Source of the DNA: an uncultured Oscillospiraceae bacterium
GTDB taxonomy: Bacteria; Bacillota; Clostridia; Oscillospirales; Oscillospiraceae
Reading direction: 5' to 3'
DNA: 64,000 nt
Assembly: GCA_910583885.1 (NCBI GenBank)
Contig: CAJUAC010000010.1
Span: 4,297 to 68,296, forward strand
The notes below the pieces were generated by a model, which worked only from the letters and a program-made list of their open reading frames with translations, was not told the DNA's origin and ran no database searches. Of the stretch, positions 48,431-57,949 are shown in pieces. Position 1 is the stretch's first letter. Each line of letters opens with the position of its first letter. The position numbers were made by a program, and so were the translations under genes.

Positions 48431-50329
48431 ATGATTGAAATCAGCGTCAGCGGACTGAAGAAGTCCTTTGAAATCGGAAATAATATATTAGACGGCATCA
48501 CCTTCCAGGTGGAGACCGGGGAGCGGGTGGGCCTGCTGGGCCGCAACGGCGCGGGTAAGTCCACCCTCTTCCGTATCCTCACCGGGGAGCTGGAGCCCGA
48601 CGAGGGGGAAGTGGTGGTGGCCAAAAACAGCCGCCTGGGCCTGATCTCCCAGATCCCCGTCTACCCCGCCGGATACACGGTGGAGGACGTACTGCACACC
48701 GCCTTCTCCCGCCACCAGGCCCTGGCAGAGGAGATGGAGCGGCTGGCCGCCGCCATGGCGGACGGCGACAGCAGCGAGGCCACCCTGCGCCGCTATGGGG
48801 AGCTGGCGGCAAAATTCGAGGGCATCGGCGGCTACGACATGGACACCGCTGTCAGCAAGGTGGCGGGCGGCCTGTCCATCCCGCCGGAGATGCGTGCCCA
48901 ACTCTTTGAGAGCCTGTCCGGCGGGGAAAAGACCCGAGTGAACCTGGGTCGGCTGATCCTGGAGGACACGGATGTGCTGCTGCTGGACGAGCCCACCAAC
49001 CACCTGGATCTCCACGCAGTGGAGTGGCTGGAGGGATACGTGCGCCGGTTCCGGGGCACCGTGGTGGCCATCAGCCACGACCGGTACTTCTTGGACCGCA
49101 CCATCAACCGGGTGATCGAAGTCCTGGACGGCAAGGCGGAGTTCTACTCCGGCAACTACACCTTTTACGCCATTGAGAAGGAGCGGCGCTATCAAGAGAA
49201 GCTCAAGCAGTACGAGAAGGAGCAGGCCAAGATCAAGCAGCTCCAGGAGGCGGCGGATAAGCTCCATCTGTGGGCCTTCATGGGCAATGACAAGCTCCAC
49301 AAGCGGGCCTTCTCCATGGAGCGGCGCATTGAGCGCATCCGCCAGACGGAGAAGCCCACCAAGGCCAAGGCCCTGACCAACCGGTTTGGGGAGAAGGAGT
49401 TCCAGGGCGACGAGGTACTGCACGTCAAGGACGTGGAGAAGTCCTTCGGCGGCCGCCGGCTCTTTCACGGCCTGGACCTGCGGGTGGAGGGCGGCGAACG
49501 CATCGCCCTCATTGGCGACAATGGCACCGGTAAATCCACCCTGCTGAAAATCCTCATGGGGGAGGAGGAACCGGACGGGGGCCGGGTAAAGTTCGGCCCC
49601 ACCGTCCGCATCGCCTACCTGCCCCAGATCATCCACTTTGACAACCCCCAGCGCAGCCTGGTGGACACCATGCTCTTCTCCAAGCACGGCATCACCACCC
49701 AGGCCGCCCGGGACCGGCTGGGCGCGTTCAACTTCCGGGGGGAGGACGTGTTCAAGAGCGTGTCCGTCCTCTCCGGCGGCGAGCAGAGCCGCCTGCGGCT
49801 TTGTATGCTCATGGACGAGGAGATCAACCTCCTGGTTTTGGACGAGCCCACCAACCATCTGGACATCGCCAGCCGGGAGTGGATCGAGGAGGCGGTGGAG
49901 GCCTACGAGGGGACGCTGCTCTTCGTCAGCCATGACCGCTACTTCATCAACCGCTTTGCCACCCGGGTCTGGGAGCTGGAGAACGGGACCATCACAGATT
50001 ACCCCGTCCCCTTCGCCCGCTACCGGGAGATCAAGGAGCGGGAGCGGACGCTCCCCCCGCAGCAGAAGGCGGGGAAAAAGGATGAGAAGCCCAAGGGGAC
50101 ACCCAAGGGCGGCAGGGCCCAGCAGAACGCCCGCCGCCAGCTGACCATCTGCGAGCGGGATATGGAGAAGCTGGAGGCGGAGATCAAGGGGGTGGAGGCC
50201 AGCATGGAGGCCAACGCCTGCGACTATGAGAAGTATAGCGCCCTATACGCCCAGAAGGAGGCGCTGGACGCCCAGCTGATGGAGCTGATGGAACGCTGGG
50301 AGGTTCTGGCCGGGGAGGCGGAGGCGTGA
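48431..50329 (+). CDS. ABC-F family ATPase (ribosome-associated, YdiF/Uup-like)
   Basis: 632 residues, two ATP-binding cassettes in one chain and no membrane helix. First: GLLGRNGAGKSTLFRILTGE, LSGGEKTRVNLGRLI, VLLLDEPTNHLDL. Second: ALIGDNGTGKSTLLKILMGE, LSGGEQSRLRLCMLM, LLVLDEPTNHLDI. A charged linker with helices (about 245-310) and a C-terminal coiled coil (ICERDMEKLEAEIKGVEASMEA). ABC-F proteins act on translating ribosomes; some give antibiotic resistance, but this one has a housekeeping context. Confidence 0.93.
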   Translation: MIEISVSGLKKSFEIGNNILDGITFQVETGERVGLLGRNGAGKSTLFRILTGELEPDEGEVVVAKNSRLGLISQIPVYPAGYTVEDVLHTAFSRHQALAEEMERLAAAMADGDSSEATLRRYGELAAKFEGIGGYDMDTAVSKVAGGLSIPPEMRAQLFESLSGGEKTRVNLGRLILEDTDVLLLDEPTNHLDLHAVEWLEGYVRRFRGTVVAISHDRYFLDRTINRVIEVLDGKAEFYSGNYTFYAIEKERRYQEKLKQYEKEQAKIKQLQEAADKLHLWAFMGNDKLHKRAFSMERRIERIRQTEKPTKAKALTNRFGEKEFQGDEVLHVKDVEKSFGGRRLFHGLDLRVEGGERIALIGDNGTGKSTLLKILMGEEEPDGGRVKFGPTVRIAYLPQIIHFDNPQRSLVDTMLFSKHGITTQAARDRLGAFNFRGEDVFKSVSVLSGGEQSRLRLCMLMDEEINLLVLDEPTNHLDIASREWIEEAVEAYEGTLLFVSHDRYFINRFATRVWELENGTITDYPVPFARYREIKERERTLPPQQKAGKKDEKPKGTPKGGRAQQNARRQLTICERDMEKLEAEIKGVEASMEANACDYEKYSALYAQKEALDAQLMELMERWEVLAGEAEA

Positions 50330-51075
50330 GACGGGCCGAGGCAGCCTGGTACAGCCTTGCCGCCCTGTGCCTGCTGCTGGGTGGGCTGATGCGCTTTGTC
50401 TTCACCGCCGTGCGCTTTACAGGGCTCCTGTTCTGGTGCGCTGCCGGGGTCCTGGTGGTGTTCGCGCTGCTGGAGCGGTGGAAGGGCAAGTATCGTTGGG
50501 CAGCTTGGCTGCGGCGGCTCGTCCTGCTGGCATTGGCGGCGGGGTTCGTGTTCTTTGCCGTGCTGGAGGCATGGGTGGTCTCCTGGAGCGGCACGGACTG
50601 GGATACGGAGCCGGAGGCTATGGTGGTCTTCGGCGCAGGGCTCAACGGCGCCGTCCCCTCCCTGAGCCTGACATCCCGGCTGGAGGCCGCGCTGGCGTAT
50701 GCGGAGGACTGGAAGGAAATCCCCATTGTGGTCTCCGGCTCCCAAGGCCGGGGGGAGGACATCTCCGAGGCCCGCTGCATGGCGGACTGGCTCGCCGGGC
50801 GGGGCGTCCCGCCGGAACGGATCTATCTGGAGGAACAGGCGGGGAATACGGAGGAAAATGTGCGCTATTCCCAGGCGTTGCTGGCCTCCCTGGGCGTCCC
50901 CGCAGGGGCGGAGGTAGCCCTTGTCTCCAGCGATTACCACCTCTGCCGCGTCCGCCTGCTGTGGGGGGAGGGCGCCGTCCCTGTGGGGGCCCGCCTGCCT
51001 GCCCGGTATTTCCCGCTGACTGTAAACTACTATGTGCGCGAGGCCTTCGCTGTGGCGGCGGCGCTTGTGTTGTGA
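50326..51075 (+). CDS. YdcF-type DUF218 membrane protein
   Basis: 249 residues, start GTG overlapping the ABC-F stop. Two or three N-terminal membrane helices (about 8-45, 62-85), then a DUF218 domain: AMVVFGAGLNGAVPSLSLTSRLEAALAY, VVSGSQGRGEDISEARCMADWL, ERIYLEEQAGNTEENVRYSQ, VSSDYHLCRVRLL. Family members are linked to envelope sugar metabolism; the exact reaction is unknown. Confidence 0.88.
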   Translation: MRRAEAAWYSLAALCLLLGGLMRFVFTAVRFTGLLFWCAAGVLVVFALLERWKGKYRWAAWLRRLVLLALAAGFVFFAVLEAWVVSWSGTDWDTEPEAMVVFGAGLNGAVPSLSLTSRLEAALAYAEDWKEIPIVVSGSQGRGEDISEARCMADWLAGRGVPPERIYLEEQAGNTEENVRYSQALLASLGVPAGAEVALVSSDYHLCRVRLLWGEGAVPVGARLPARYFPLTVNYYVREAFAVAAALVL

Positions 51076-51100
51076 GAAATTTTGGAAGGAGGACAGTTCC

Positions 51101-51604
51101 ATGTCCTACATGTTGTGCCTCTATTACAGCCGCACCGGCAGCACGGAGAAGCTGATGCGGGAGATTGCCCAGGAGCTGCACTGCGAGATGGTGCGGCTGG
51201 AGGACGGCGAGAACCGCGCCGGCCTGCGGGGCTGGCTCCACAGCGGGATGCAGGCCATGGCCCGCCGTCTCCCGCCGGTGAAGAAGCCGAAGACCGCCCT
51301 CCCCCTGGGCGTATATGATCTGGTGATTATCGGCACGCCGGTATGGGCGGGCCGGTGCAGCGCGCCGGTGCGCAGCTTCCTCATGGAGTACGGGGAGGAG
51401 ATGCGCCGTGTGGCCTACGTCATCACCCGGGGCAGCGAGGTGCGCTACGAGGAGGTGTTCGACCAGATGGACCTGTACGTCCGCTCCCCCCGGGTGAGCG
51501 CTGTGTCCATCCGGCCCAACGCTGTGGGCTCCGCCTTCTGGCGGGACGAGTTCCTGGCCAGCATCCGGGGCGGCGGAAAGGAGCGGACAGGCCATGCTGG
51601 ATAA
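51101..51604 (+). CDS. Flavodoxin-family protein
   Basis: About 167 residues. FMN-binding loop YYSRTGSTEKLMREIAQEL at the N-terminus and the second FMN contact IIGTPVWAGRCSAPVRSFL. ATG at 51101 has GGAAGGAGG upstream; its end overlaps the prfA start by 11 bases. Confidence 0.9.
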   Translation: MSYMLCLYYSRTGSTEKLMREIAQELHCEMVRLEDGENRAGLRGWLHSGMQAMARRLPPVKKPKTALPLGVYDLVIIGTPVWAGRCSAPVRSFLMEYGEEMRRVAYVITRGSEVRYEEVFDQMDLYVRSPRVSAVSIRPNAVGSAFWRDEFLASIRGGGKERTGHAG

Positions 51605-52661
51605 GCTGAAAACCATTGCGAACCGCTATGAGGCCCTGGTCAGCCAGCTGGAGGACCCCGCCACCTATGGAGACCCGGACCTGCTGCGCCGCCTGAGCCA
51701 GGAGCAGAAGGAGCTGGAGCCGGTGGTCCTGGCCTACCGGGCCTACTGCCAGGCGGAGGGGAACCTCTCCTCCGCCCAGGAGCTGCTGGGGGATCCGGAG
51801 CTGCGGGAGATGGCCCAGGAGGAGATCCAGGCCGCCCGGGTGGACATGGAGCGGCTGCGGGAAGAGCTGAAAATCCTCCTGCTGCCCCGGGATCCCAACG
51901 ACAGCCGCAATGTGGTCATGGAGATCCGGGGCGGCGTAGGCGGCGAGGAGGCCATGCTCTTTGCCGCGGACCTGTTCCGGATGTACGTGATGTATGTGGA
52001 GGCCCGTGGCTGGCGGCTGGAGGTGGTTGGCCGCAATGAGACCGAGCTGGGCGGGCTCAAGGAGATCAGCTTTTTGGTGGAGGGTGAGGGCGCGTGGTCC
52101 CGGCTCAAGTTTGAGAGCGGGGCCCACCGGGTCCAGCGGGTACCTGTCACGGAATCCTCCGGTCGCATCCAGACCAGCGCCGCTACGGTGGCCGTGCTGC
52201 CGGAGGCGGAGGAGGTGGAGTTCCACATCGACCCCAATGACCTGAAAATCGACACCTTCCGCTCCTCCGGCGCAGGCGGCCAGCACATCAACAAGACCGA
52301 GAGCGCCATCCGCATCACCCACCTGCCCACCGGCGTGGTGGTGGAATGCCAGGACGAGCGCAGCCAGTACAAGAACAAGGACCGGGCCATGAAGATCCTG
52401 CGCTCCAAGCTCTACGAGGCGGAGCAGGAGAAGCAGAACGCCGCCATTGCCGCCCAGCGGCGCAGCCAGGTGGGCTCCGGCGACCGGTCCGAGCGCATCC
52501 GGACCTACAACTTCCCCCAGGGCCGCGTCACCGACCACCGCCTGACCGGGGACGTGAAGAATTTCTCCATTGACGCGGTCATCAACGGCGGCCTGGACCC
52601 CATCATCGACGCGCTGGTCACTGCCGACCAGGCAGCCAGGCTGGCGGAGGCCGGGGAGTAG
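51594..52661 (+). CDS. prfA: Peptide chain release factor 1
   Basis: 355 residues. GGQ motif RSSGAGGQHINKTESAIRITHLPTG catalyses peptidyl-tRNA hydrolysis; an N-terminal coiled coil and RNTYNFPQGRVTDHRL-like RTYNFPQGRVTDHRLTGD near the C-terminus are typical of RF1. Reads UAA/UAG. Last of the ddl-murF-prfA run. Confidence 0.96.
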   Translation: MLDKLKTIANRYEALVSQLEDPATYGDPDLLRRLSQEQKELEPVVLAYRAYCQAEGNLSSAQELLGDPELREMAQEEIQAARVDMERLREELKILLLPRDPNDSRNVVMEIRGGVGGEEAMLFAADLFRMYVMYVEARGWRLEVVGRNETELGGLKEISFLVEGEGAWSRLKFESGAHRVQRVPVTESSGRIQTSAATVAVLPEAEEVEFHIDPNDLKIDTFRSSGAGGQHINKTESAIRITHLPTGVVVECQDERSQYKNKDRAMKILRSKLYEAEQEKQNAAIAAQRRSQVGSGDRSERIRTYNFPQGRVTDHRLTGDVKNFSIDAVINGGLDPIIDALVTADQAARLAEAGE

Positions 52662-52747
52662 GGAGCTGTCCTTTTTATTTGAGTCCCAATTCGACTTCGT
52701 GTTCCCGGTGAATCACAACGGGTAAATATGCATAGGTTGGTATAAGA

Positions 52748-52990
52748 ATGAATGATTTAATTAAAAACATTGATAAACTTCATACAACAGAAATGGGTGT
52801 AGAGCGGATAAAAAGGAACTGCCAAATTGAAACAGACGATGTTGTCCAATGGAGCGGGGTGCAGATTCTGGACAAAAATGCTAAAATTGAAAGGATCGGA
52901 AAGAACTGGTATATTTTCACAGGTCACTACAAAATAACTGTGAACGCATATAGCTATACAATAATTACTGCGCACAGAGTTGAAGCATAA
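52748..52990 (+). CDS. DUF3781 domain protein
   Basis: 80 residues, matching DUF3781 along its length (LIKNIDKLHTTEMGVERIKRN, DDVVQWSGVQI, KITVNAYSYTIITAHR). Function unknown. The gene and its flanks (about 52670-53110) are clearly richer in A and T than the neighbours and use AAA/ATA/TTA codons, so recent transfer is likely. The ribosome binding site is weak. Confidence 0.82.
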   Translation: MNDLIKNIDKLHTTEMGVERIKRNCQIETDDVVQWSGVQILDKNAKIERIGKNWYIFTGHYKITVNAYSYTIITAHRVEA

Positions 52991-53118
52991 TCTGTATAAT
53001 TCGGATGGATGAATTATTATACACTAAAGTCTAGAATCAAGGCGTTAGGAACACAGAAGCGAATTGGGAGTTATTTGAAGAAGAAAAGGGTCAAAAGAAA
53101 ACAAAACAGGGAGGATAG

Positions 53119-53688
53119 ATGATGAAATACTTGATGACAGGCTTGTTCTGTGTTCTCCTGCTGGCGGGGTGCGCCGGCGCACCCGTCCTGATCCCTCTGG
53201 ACGAGCTGCCCGCAGACTACAGCCTGGAACAGGCCAAGGCGGACGGCTGTCTCGTCAAGGAAAACGGTGAAGTCACCAGCGGCCATGAGGCATGGGAGCG
53301 GTTCCTCCAGGCAACAGCAGCTGGGAAAAAGGCGGCGCTCCGCATGGGGGACTACTATACGCTGGATGAGTCCCGCTGTACGCCGGAATACTACGCTGCC
53401 GCCAAGGGCGATTACCCCATGTTCTTCCTGTCGGACCTCTCCTACGACGGGGAGCAGTACACCGTCACCTCCTATGAGGACGGGAAGAAGCGGGAGGACG
53501 CCTACGCCTACCTGCGCCGGTTCGAGGGCCCGGCGGAGTCGCCTAACGCCTCCTACCAGTCCTACATCCGCTACATTGTAACAAATCATGACACAGCCAG
53601 CTGGGAGGAGATCCTTTTCAGCTCGGCCAGCTCCCAGCTTGGGGCTTATATCCCCTACGTTTCCGTGTATACGGAGCTGATTGGCTAG
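53119..53688 (+). CDS. Lipoprotein of unknown function
   Basis: 189 residues. Signal peptide with lipobox LLLAGC (Cys at about residue 18). The body is small and mixed alpha/beta (ALRMGDYYTLDESRCTPEYYAA, FFLSDLSYDGEQYTVTSYEDGKKREDAYAYLRRFEG); similar small lipoproteins occur widely in Clostridia. AGGGAGG upstream of ATG; a second ATG follows at once. Confidence 0.78.
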   Translation: MMKYLMTGLFCVLLLAGCAGAPVLIPLDELPADYSLEQAKADGCLVKENGEVTSGHEAWERFLQATAAGKKAALRMGDYYTLDESRCTPEYYAAAKGDYPMFFLSDLSYDGEQYTVTSYEDGKKREDAYAYLRRFEGPAESPNASYQSYIRYIVTNHDTASWEEILFSSASSQLGAYIPYVSVYTELIG

Positions 53689-53703
53689 AAGGCATAACAA
53701 ACA

Positions 53704-54753
53704 ATGGAGACACAATTTTTCCTCATCACAGACCCGGCGGCCCAGACGGAGGATGTGGCCGCCGCTGCGGCCATCCTCCGCTCCGGCGGCCTGCTGGGCA
53801 TCCCCACAGAGACGGTCTACGGCCTGGGGGCCAACGGTCTGGACGCCGCCGCCGTGCGGCGTATCTTCGAGGCCAAGGGCCGGCCCCAGGACAACCCCCT
53901 CATCCTCCACATCCCGGAGGCCGGATGGCTGGAGCGGTACTGCCGGAACATCCCCCCGGCGGCCCGCCTGCTGGCCCAGGCCTTCTGGCCGGGGCCGCTG
54001 ACGATGATCCTCCAGCGCCGGGAGAATGTGCCCAACGCTGTCACCTGCGGCCTGGACACGGTGGGGGTCCGCTGCCCGGACCATCCGGTGACACTGGCGA
54101 TCCTCCGCGCGGCGGGGGTTCCGGCAGCTGCCCCCAGCGGCAACCTGTCCGGCCGCCCCAGCCCCACCTGTGCCTCCCACATGCTGGAGGACATGGATGG
54201 CCGCATTGACGGCCTCGTAGACGGCGGGCCCTGCGGTGTAGGGGTGGAGTCCACGATCATCGACCTGACCACCCCCATCCCCCGCCTGCTGCGCCCCGGC
54301 GGCCTGCCCCTGGAGCAGCTGCGGGAGGTATTGGGGGAGGTTGCTGTGGACCGGGCTGTCACCTCCCCCCTCGCTGCTGGGGAGAAGCCCCGGGCCCCGG
54401 GCATGAAATACCGCCACTACGCCCCCAAAGCCCCTGTCACTGTGGTGACGGGCGAGGGGCGGCGCACCGCCCGGTATATCCGCCGGAATTTGGCGGGGCA
54501 TATGGGGGTCATCTGCTTTGACGAATATGCGGACCAGTTCCCCGGCTGCGTGGTGGAGGCCATCGGCTCTGCCAATGACCGGGCGGAGCAGGCCCGGCGG
54601 GTATTCGACGCACTGCGGGCCTTTGACGGCACAGATGTGGAGGCGATTTACGCCCAGTGCCCCGGCGACGCAGGCCTGGGCATGGCGGTGGCTAACCGCC
54701 TGAAAAAGGCGGCAGGGTTCCAGGTGGTCGCGCTGGGGGAGGACGGGGAATGA
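53704..54753 (+). CDS. L-threonylcarbamoyladenylate synthase (Sua5/YwlC type)
   Basis: 349 residues: YrdC domain (ILRSGGLLGIPTETVYGLGANGLD, GRPQDNPLILHI, TVGVRCPDHPVTLAIL, PSGNLSGRPSPT) plus the C-terminal Sua5 domain after an APGMKYRHYAPKAPV linker. It makes threonylcarbamoyl-AMP for t6A in tRNA. Its stop overlaps coaE. Confidence 0.94.
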   Translation: METQFFLITDPAAQTEDVAAAAAILRSGGLLGIPTETVYGLGANGLDAAAVRRIFEAKGRPQDNPLILHIPEAGWLERYCRNIPPAARLLAQAFWPGPLTMILQRRENVPNAVTCGLDTVGVRCPDHPVTLAILRAAGVPAAAPSGNLSGRPSPTCASHMLEDMDGRIDGLVDGGPCGVGVESTIIDLTTPIPRLLRPGGLPLEQLREVLGEVAVDRAVTSPLAAGEKPRAPGMKYRHYAPKAPVTVVTGEGRRTARYIRRNLAGHMGVICFDEYADQFPGCVVEAIGSANDRAEQARRVFDALRAFDGTDVEAIYAQCPGDAGLGMAVANRLKKAAGFQVVALGEDGE

Positions 54754-55412
54754 CCGTCCTGGGCATCACCGGCCCCACCGGCGCGGGGAAGACCACGGCG
54801 CTGGATGCCCTGGGCCGCCTGGGCTTCCAGGTGGTGGACTGCGACGCGCTGTACTACGAGCTGCTGCGCAGGGACAGGCAGCTGCGCCAGGCGCTGGAAG
54901 AGGCCTTCGGGTCCGTGTTCCTCCCGGATGGCAGCCTGGACCGCCGGGCCCTGGCCGCCCGGGTTTTCGGGGATAAAAACGAGCTGGAGCGGCTCAACGC
55001 TATCGTCTATCCAGCCATGTTCACCGCTGTGGAACAAAAAATTCAAAAATGTTCACAAATAGGACTTGCTATTGATGCAGTGAATCTGGTAGAATCAGGG
55101 ATGGGGATGCTATGCGACGCAACCGTCGCAGTGACAGCGTCCCCAGAGATCCGTTGTAAGCGCATCATGGCCCGGGACGGCCTGAGCGAGGAGCAGGCCC
55201 GGGCGCGGATCCGCGCCCAGAAGCCCGACAGCTACTACCGGGAGCACTGCACCCTCCTGCTGGTCAACCAAGCGGAGGACAGGGCGGCCTTTGAGGCATC
55301 GATGGACAGCTTTTTTGAGGATCTCCTATTTTTGCTGAACGGAGGAAGAGCGAGCGATGGATGTAAAGGAATGGAAGGACAAGGTACTTTCCCACAAGAA
55401 GAACGGCTATGA
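54750..55412 (+). CDS. coaE: Dephospho-CoA kinase
   Basis: 220 residues. P-loop GITGPTGAGKTTALDALG, DCDALYYELL, and the lid region RIMARDGLSEEQARARIRAQ. Last step of CoA synthesis. The frame stays open 56 bases into the next gene, so the last ~18 residues (after LFLLNGGRASDG) are encoded in an overlap; the true conserved part ends near 55350. Confidence 0.92.
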   Translation: MTVLGITGPTGAGKTTALDALGRLGFQVVDCDALYYELLRRDRQLRQALEEAFGSVFLPDGSLDRRALAARVFGDKNELERLNAIVYPAMFTAVEQKIQKCSQIGLAIDAVNLVESGMGMLCDATVAVTASPEIRCKRIMARDGLSEEQARARIRAQKPDSYYREHCTLLLVNQAEDRAAFEASMDSFFEDLLFLLNGGRASDGCKGMEGQGTFPQEERL

Positions 55413-56745
55413 CCGCCTCCCCGCTGCTGAGCGGGAGGCCATGAATGCGTACTGCGAGCAGTACAAGGCGTTCCTGGATGCCGGCAAGACTGAGCGGGAG
55501 TGTGTGCGGGAGGGCATCCGCCTGGCGGAGGCCCAGGGCTTCCGGCCCTATCAGCGGGGCATGGAGCTGAAGGCCGGTGACAAGGTCTACGTCAACAACC
55601 GGGAGAAGATGCTGATGCTGGCGGTGATCGGCCAGAAGAGCCTGGCTGAGGGCGTGCGTATCAATGCCGCCCACATCGACAGCCCCCGGCTGGACCTGAA
55701 GCCCAACCCCCTCTATGAGGACGGCGAGATGGCCTATCTCAAGACCCACTACTACGGCGGTGTACGCAAGTACCAGTGGGTGACCATCCCCCTGGAGCTC
55801 CATGGCGTGGTGGCGATGAAGGACGGCAAGAACATCACTGTGGCCATCGGCGAGGGCGACGAGCCCAAGCTGGTCATCAGCGACCTGCTGCCCCACCTGG
55901 GCGCGGAGCAGAACAAGAAGCCCCTCAACGAGGGCATCACCGGCGAGCAGCTGAACCTGCTCATCGGCAGTGAGCCCATCGGGGACGGCGAGGAGAAGGA
56001 GCGGGTCAAGCTGGCGGTGATGAAGCTGCTGTACGAGAAGTACGGCTTCACCGAGGATGATTTCCTCTCCGCTGAGCTGGAGGCCGTCCCGGCGGTGAAG
56101 GCCACTGACATCGGCCTGGACCGCAGCATGATCGGCGCCTACGGCCACGACGACCGTGTATGCGGCTATGCCGGGCTCAAGGCCCTGCTGGATCTGGAGT
56201 CCGCCCCCGCCCACACTGCTGTGTGCATCCTGGCGGACAAGGAGGAGGTCGGCTCCAACGGTATCTCCGGTATGCATACCGCCGCCTTTGACACCTTCAT
56301 GGAGGATCTGTGTGAGGGCCAGGGCGTGCCGGTACGGGTATGCCTGGAGAAGAGCTTCTGCCTGTCCGCCGACGTGACAGCGGCCTTTGACCCCAACTTC
56401 GCCGACGTATATGAGAAGCGCAACGCCTCCCAGCTCAACTACGGCATCTGCCTGTGCAAGTATACCGGCAGCCGTGGCAAGAGCGGCGCCTCTGACGCCT
56501 CCGCCGAGCTGGTGGCCTACGTGCGCCGGGTCTTCGACGAGAAGGATGTTGTCTGGCAGATGGCGGAGATGGGCAAGGTAGACGCCGGCGGCGGCGGCAC
56601 CGTGGCCCTCCTCATGGCCAACCGCAACATTGACACACTGGATGCCGGTGTGCCGGTGCTGGCCATGCACGCCCCCTTCGAGGTCGTATCGAAGCTGGAC
56701 TGCTATATGACCTATAAGGCATCCAAGGCCATTTACGAGGCCTGA
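55357..56745 (+). CDS. M18-family aminopeptidase
   Basis: 462 residues. Metal-site motifs: INAAHIDSPRLDLKPNPLYE (His-x-Asp), ADKEEVGSNGISGM (Glu-Glu), and a C-terminal VLAMHAPFEVVSKLDCYMTYKA. M18 enzymes are cytoplasmic zinc aminopeptidases with a preference for acidic or neutral N-termini, forming dodecamers. GGAGG upstream of ATG, which lies inside coaE. A terminator follows. Confidence 0.93.
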   Translation: MDVKEWKDKVLSHKKNGYDRLPAAEREAMNAYCEQYKAFLDAGKTERECVREGIRLAEAQGFRPYQRGMELKAGDKVYVNNREKMLMLAVIGQKSLAEGVRINAAHIDSPRLDLKPNPLYEDGEMAYLKTHYYGGVRKYQWVTIPLELHGVVAMKDGKNITVAIGEGDEPKLVISDLLPHLGAEQNKKPLNEGITGEQLNLLIGSEPIGDGEEKERVKLAVMKLLYEKYGFTEDDFLSAELEAVPAVKATDIGLDRSMIGAYGHDDRVCGYAGLKALLDLESAPAHTAVCILADKEEVGSNGISGMHTAAFDTFMEDLCEGQGVPVRVCLEKSFCLSADVTAAFDPNFADVYEKRNASQLNYGICLCKYTGSRGKSGASDASAELVAYVRRVFDEKDVVWQMAEMGKVDAGGGGTVALLMANRNIDTLDAGVPVLAMHAPFEVVSKLDCYMTYKASKAIYEA

Positions 56746-56767
56746 TCCCCCATACACAAGCCATGCC

Positions 56768-56800
56768 GTGCGCCCACCTCCTCCGGGAGGCTGGGCGCAC
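56768..56800 (+). terminator. Terminator after the M18 aminopeptidase
   Basis: GTGCGCCCA ... TGGGCGCAC with inner CCTCC/GGAGG, followed by a T-rich tail. Confidence 0.85.
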
Positions 56801-56917
56801 GCTGTTTTATTTGCCAGTTCCTGCCAAAAAAGGGATGTACGCCGTTTTTTGCATAAATGTGCCGCTCCAATGCATACAATAAGGCAGCCAGATTGGCGGA
56901 AAAAGGAGTGAGCGAGC

Positions 56918-57949
56918 ATGAACAAGGACAGCGCCGCCCGCCGGCGGGCCCAACAGCTCCGCAGCCGGCGGGCAGGGGCACGGGGCCGCTACACCAGCGG
57001 GGATCAGGCTGTGATCCGCCTGGTGATCTGCGGCATTATTTTTGTGCTGCTGGTAGCGATCAAGCTGCTGTTCCCCCAGGCCGCAAGTAGCCTTGCCCGG
57101 TCTGCCGGGCAGCTGATCGGCCGGGATGCGGACTTTAAGGAGGCCTTTGCCGCCATGGGACGGGCCATCAGCGGCGAGGCGGCCGTCAGCGACTCCCTCC
57201 AGGACGCCTACACCGCCGTATTCAGCCCCTCGCCCCAGCCCGCAGGAAAGCCCGCCGGTACCAACAGCGCTGCGGCAGAGCCCCCCAGCCTGGATCCTGG
57301 GGCGAAGCTGGTGCGCTATACCACCCCCAGGCTGCCCGTCACACTGGAAGCGGCGGCTGTCACCGAGGTGACAGTGGAGCCGGAGCAGCCTGCTGTCCCC
57401 AGAGCGCCGGAGGGTGGGGTCCCCCCTGCAGCGGAGGCGTCCCAGCCCGGGACGCCTCCATCCACGGCAGAGGACGATACCACCACCACGCCGGCCCTCT
57501 CCTATGTCTACACCATGCCCGCCATGCCGGACAACGCCAGCCTGGAGCAGCGCAACCTGGGCTTTGACCACTGCACCCCGGTCCACGGCGCCCTCAGCTC
57601 CGCCTTTGGCTGGCGGGAACACCCGGTGGAGGGGGGCAGCCGCTTCCACTACGGTGTGGACCTGGCGGCGGAGGAGGGGACAGATATCCTGGCCTTTGCC
57701 GACGGCACGGTATACGCCACAGGGGAGAGCAGCACCCTGGGCAACTATATCATGCTCCAGCACAGGAGCGGCTATCTCACCCTCTATGCCCATTGCAGCC
57801 GCATCACCGCCACCGGCGGCAGCGTATCCAAGGGGGAGAAGATCGCAGAGGTGGGCGCTACGGGCCTTGTCACCGGGCCCCATCTCCATTTTGAGCTCCA
57901 CGACGGGGATTTGTACCTGAACCCCATCTTTTATGTGGAAATCGGGTAA
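56918..57949 (+). CDS. SpoIVFA-like M23 peptidase-fold membrane protein
   Basis: 343 residues. One membrane helix (VIRLVICGIIFVLLVAIKLLF), a Pro/Ala-rich linker (about 100-200), and an M23/LytM domain with FHYGVDLAAEEGTDI and GPHLHFELHDGDLYLNP. Unlike classical SpoIVFA, the His/Asp zinc ligands look intact (HYGVD and HLHFE). The neighbouring M50 gene makes a SpoIVFA/SpoIVFB pair likely; SpoIVFA restrains the protease that activates sigma-K. AAAGGAG precedes the ATG. Confidence 0.8.
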   Translation: MNKDSAARRRAQQLRSRRAGARGRYTSGDQAVIRLVICGIIFVLLVAIKLLFPQAASSLARSAGQLIGRDADFKEAFAAMGRAISGEAAVSDSLQDAYTAVFSPSPQPAGKPAGTNSAAAEPPSLDPGAKLVRYTTPRLPVTLEAAAVTEVTVEPEQPAVPRAPEGGVPPAAEASQPGTPPSTAEDDTTTTPALSYVYTMPAMPDNASLEQRNLGFDHCTPVHGALSSAFGWREHPVEGGSRFHYGVDLAAEEGTDILAFADGTVYATGESSTLGNYIMLQHRSGYLTLYAHCSRITATGGSVSKGEKIAEVGATGLVTGPHLHFELHDGDLYLNPIFYVEIG

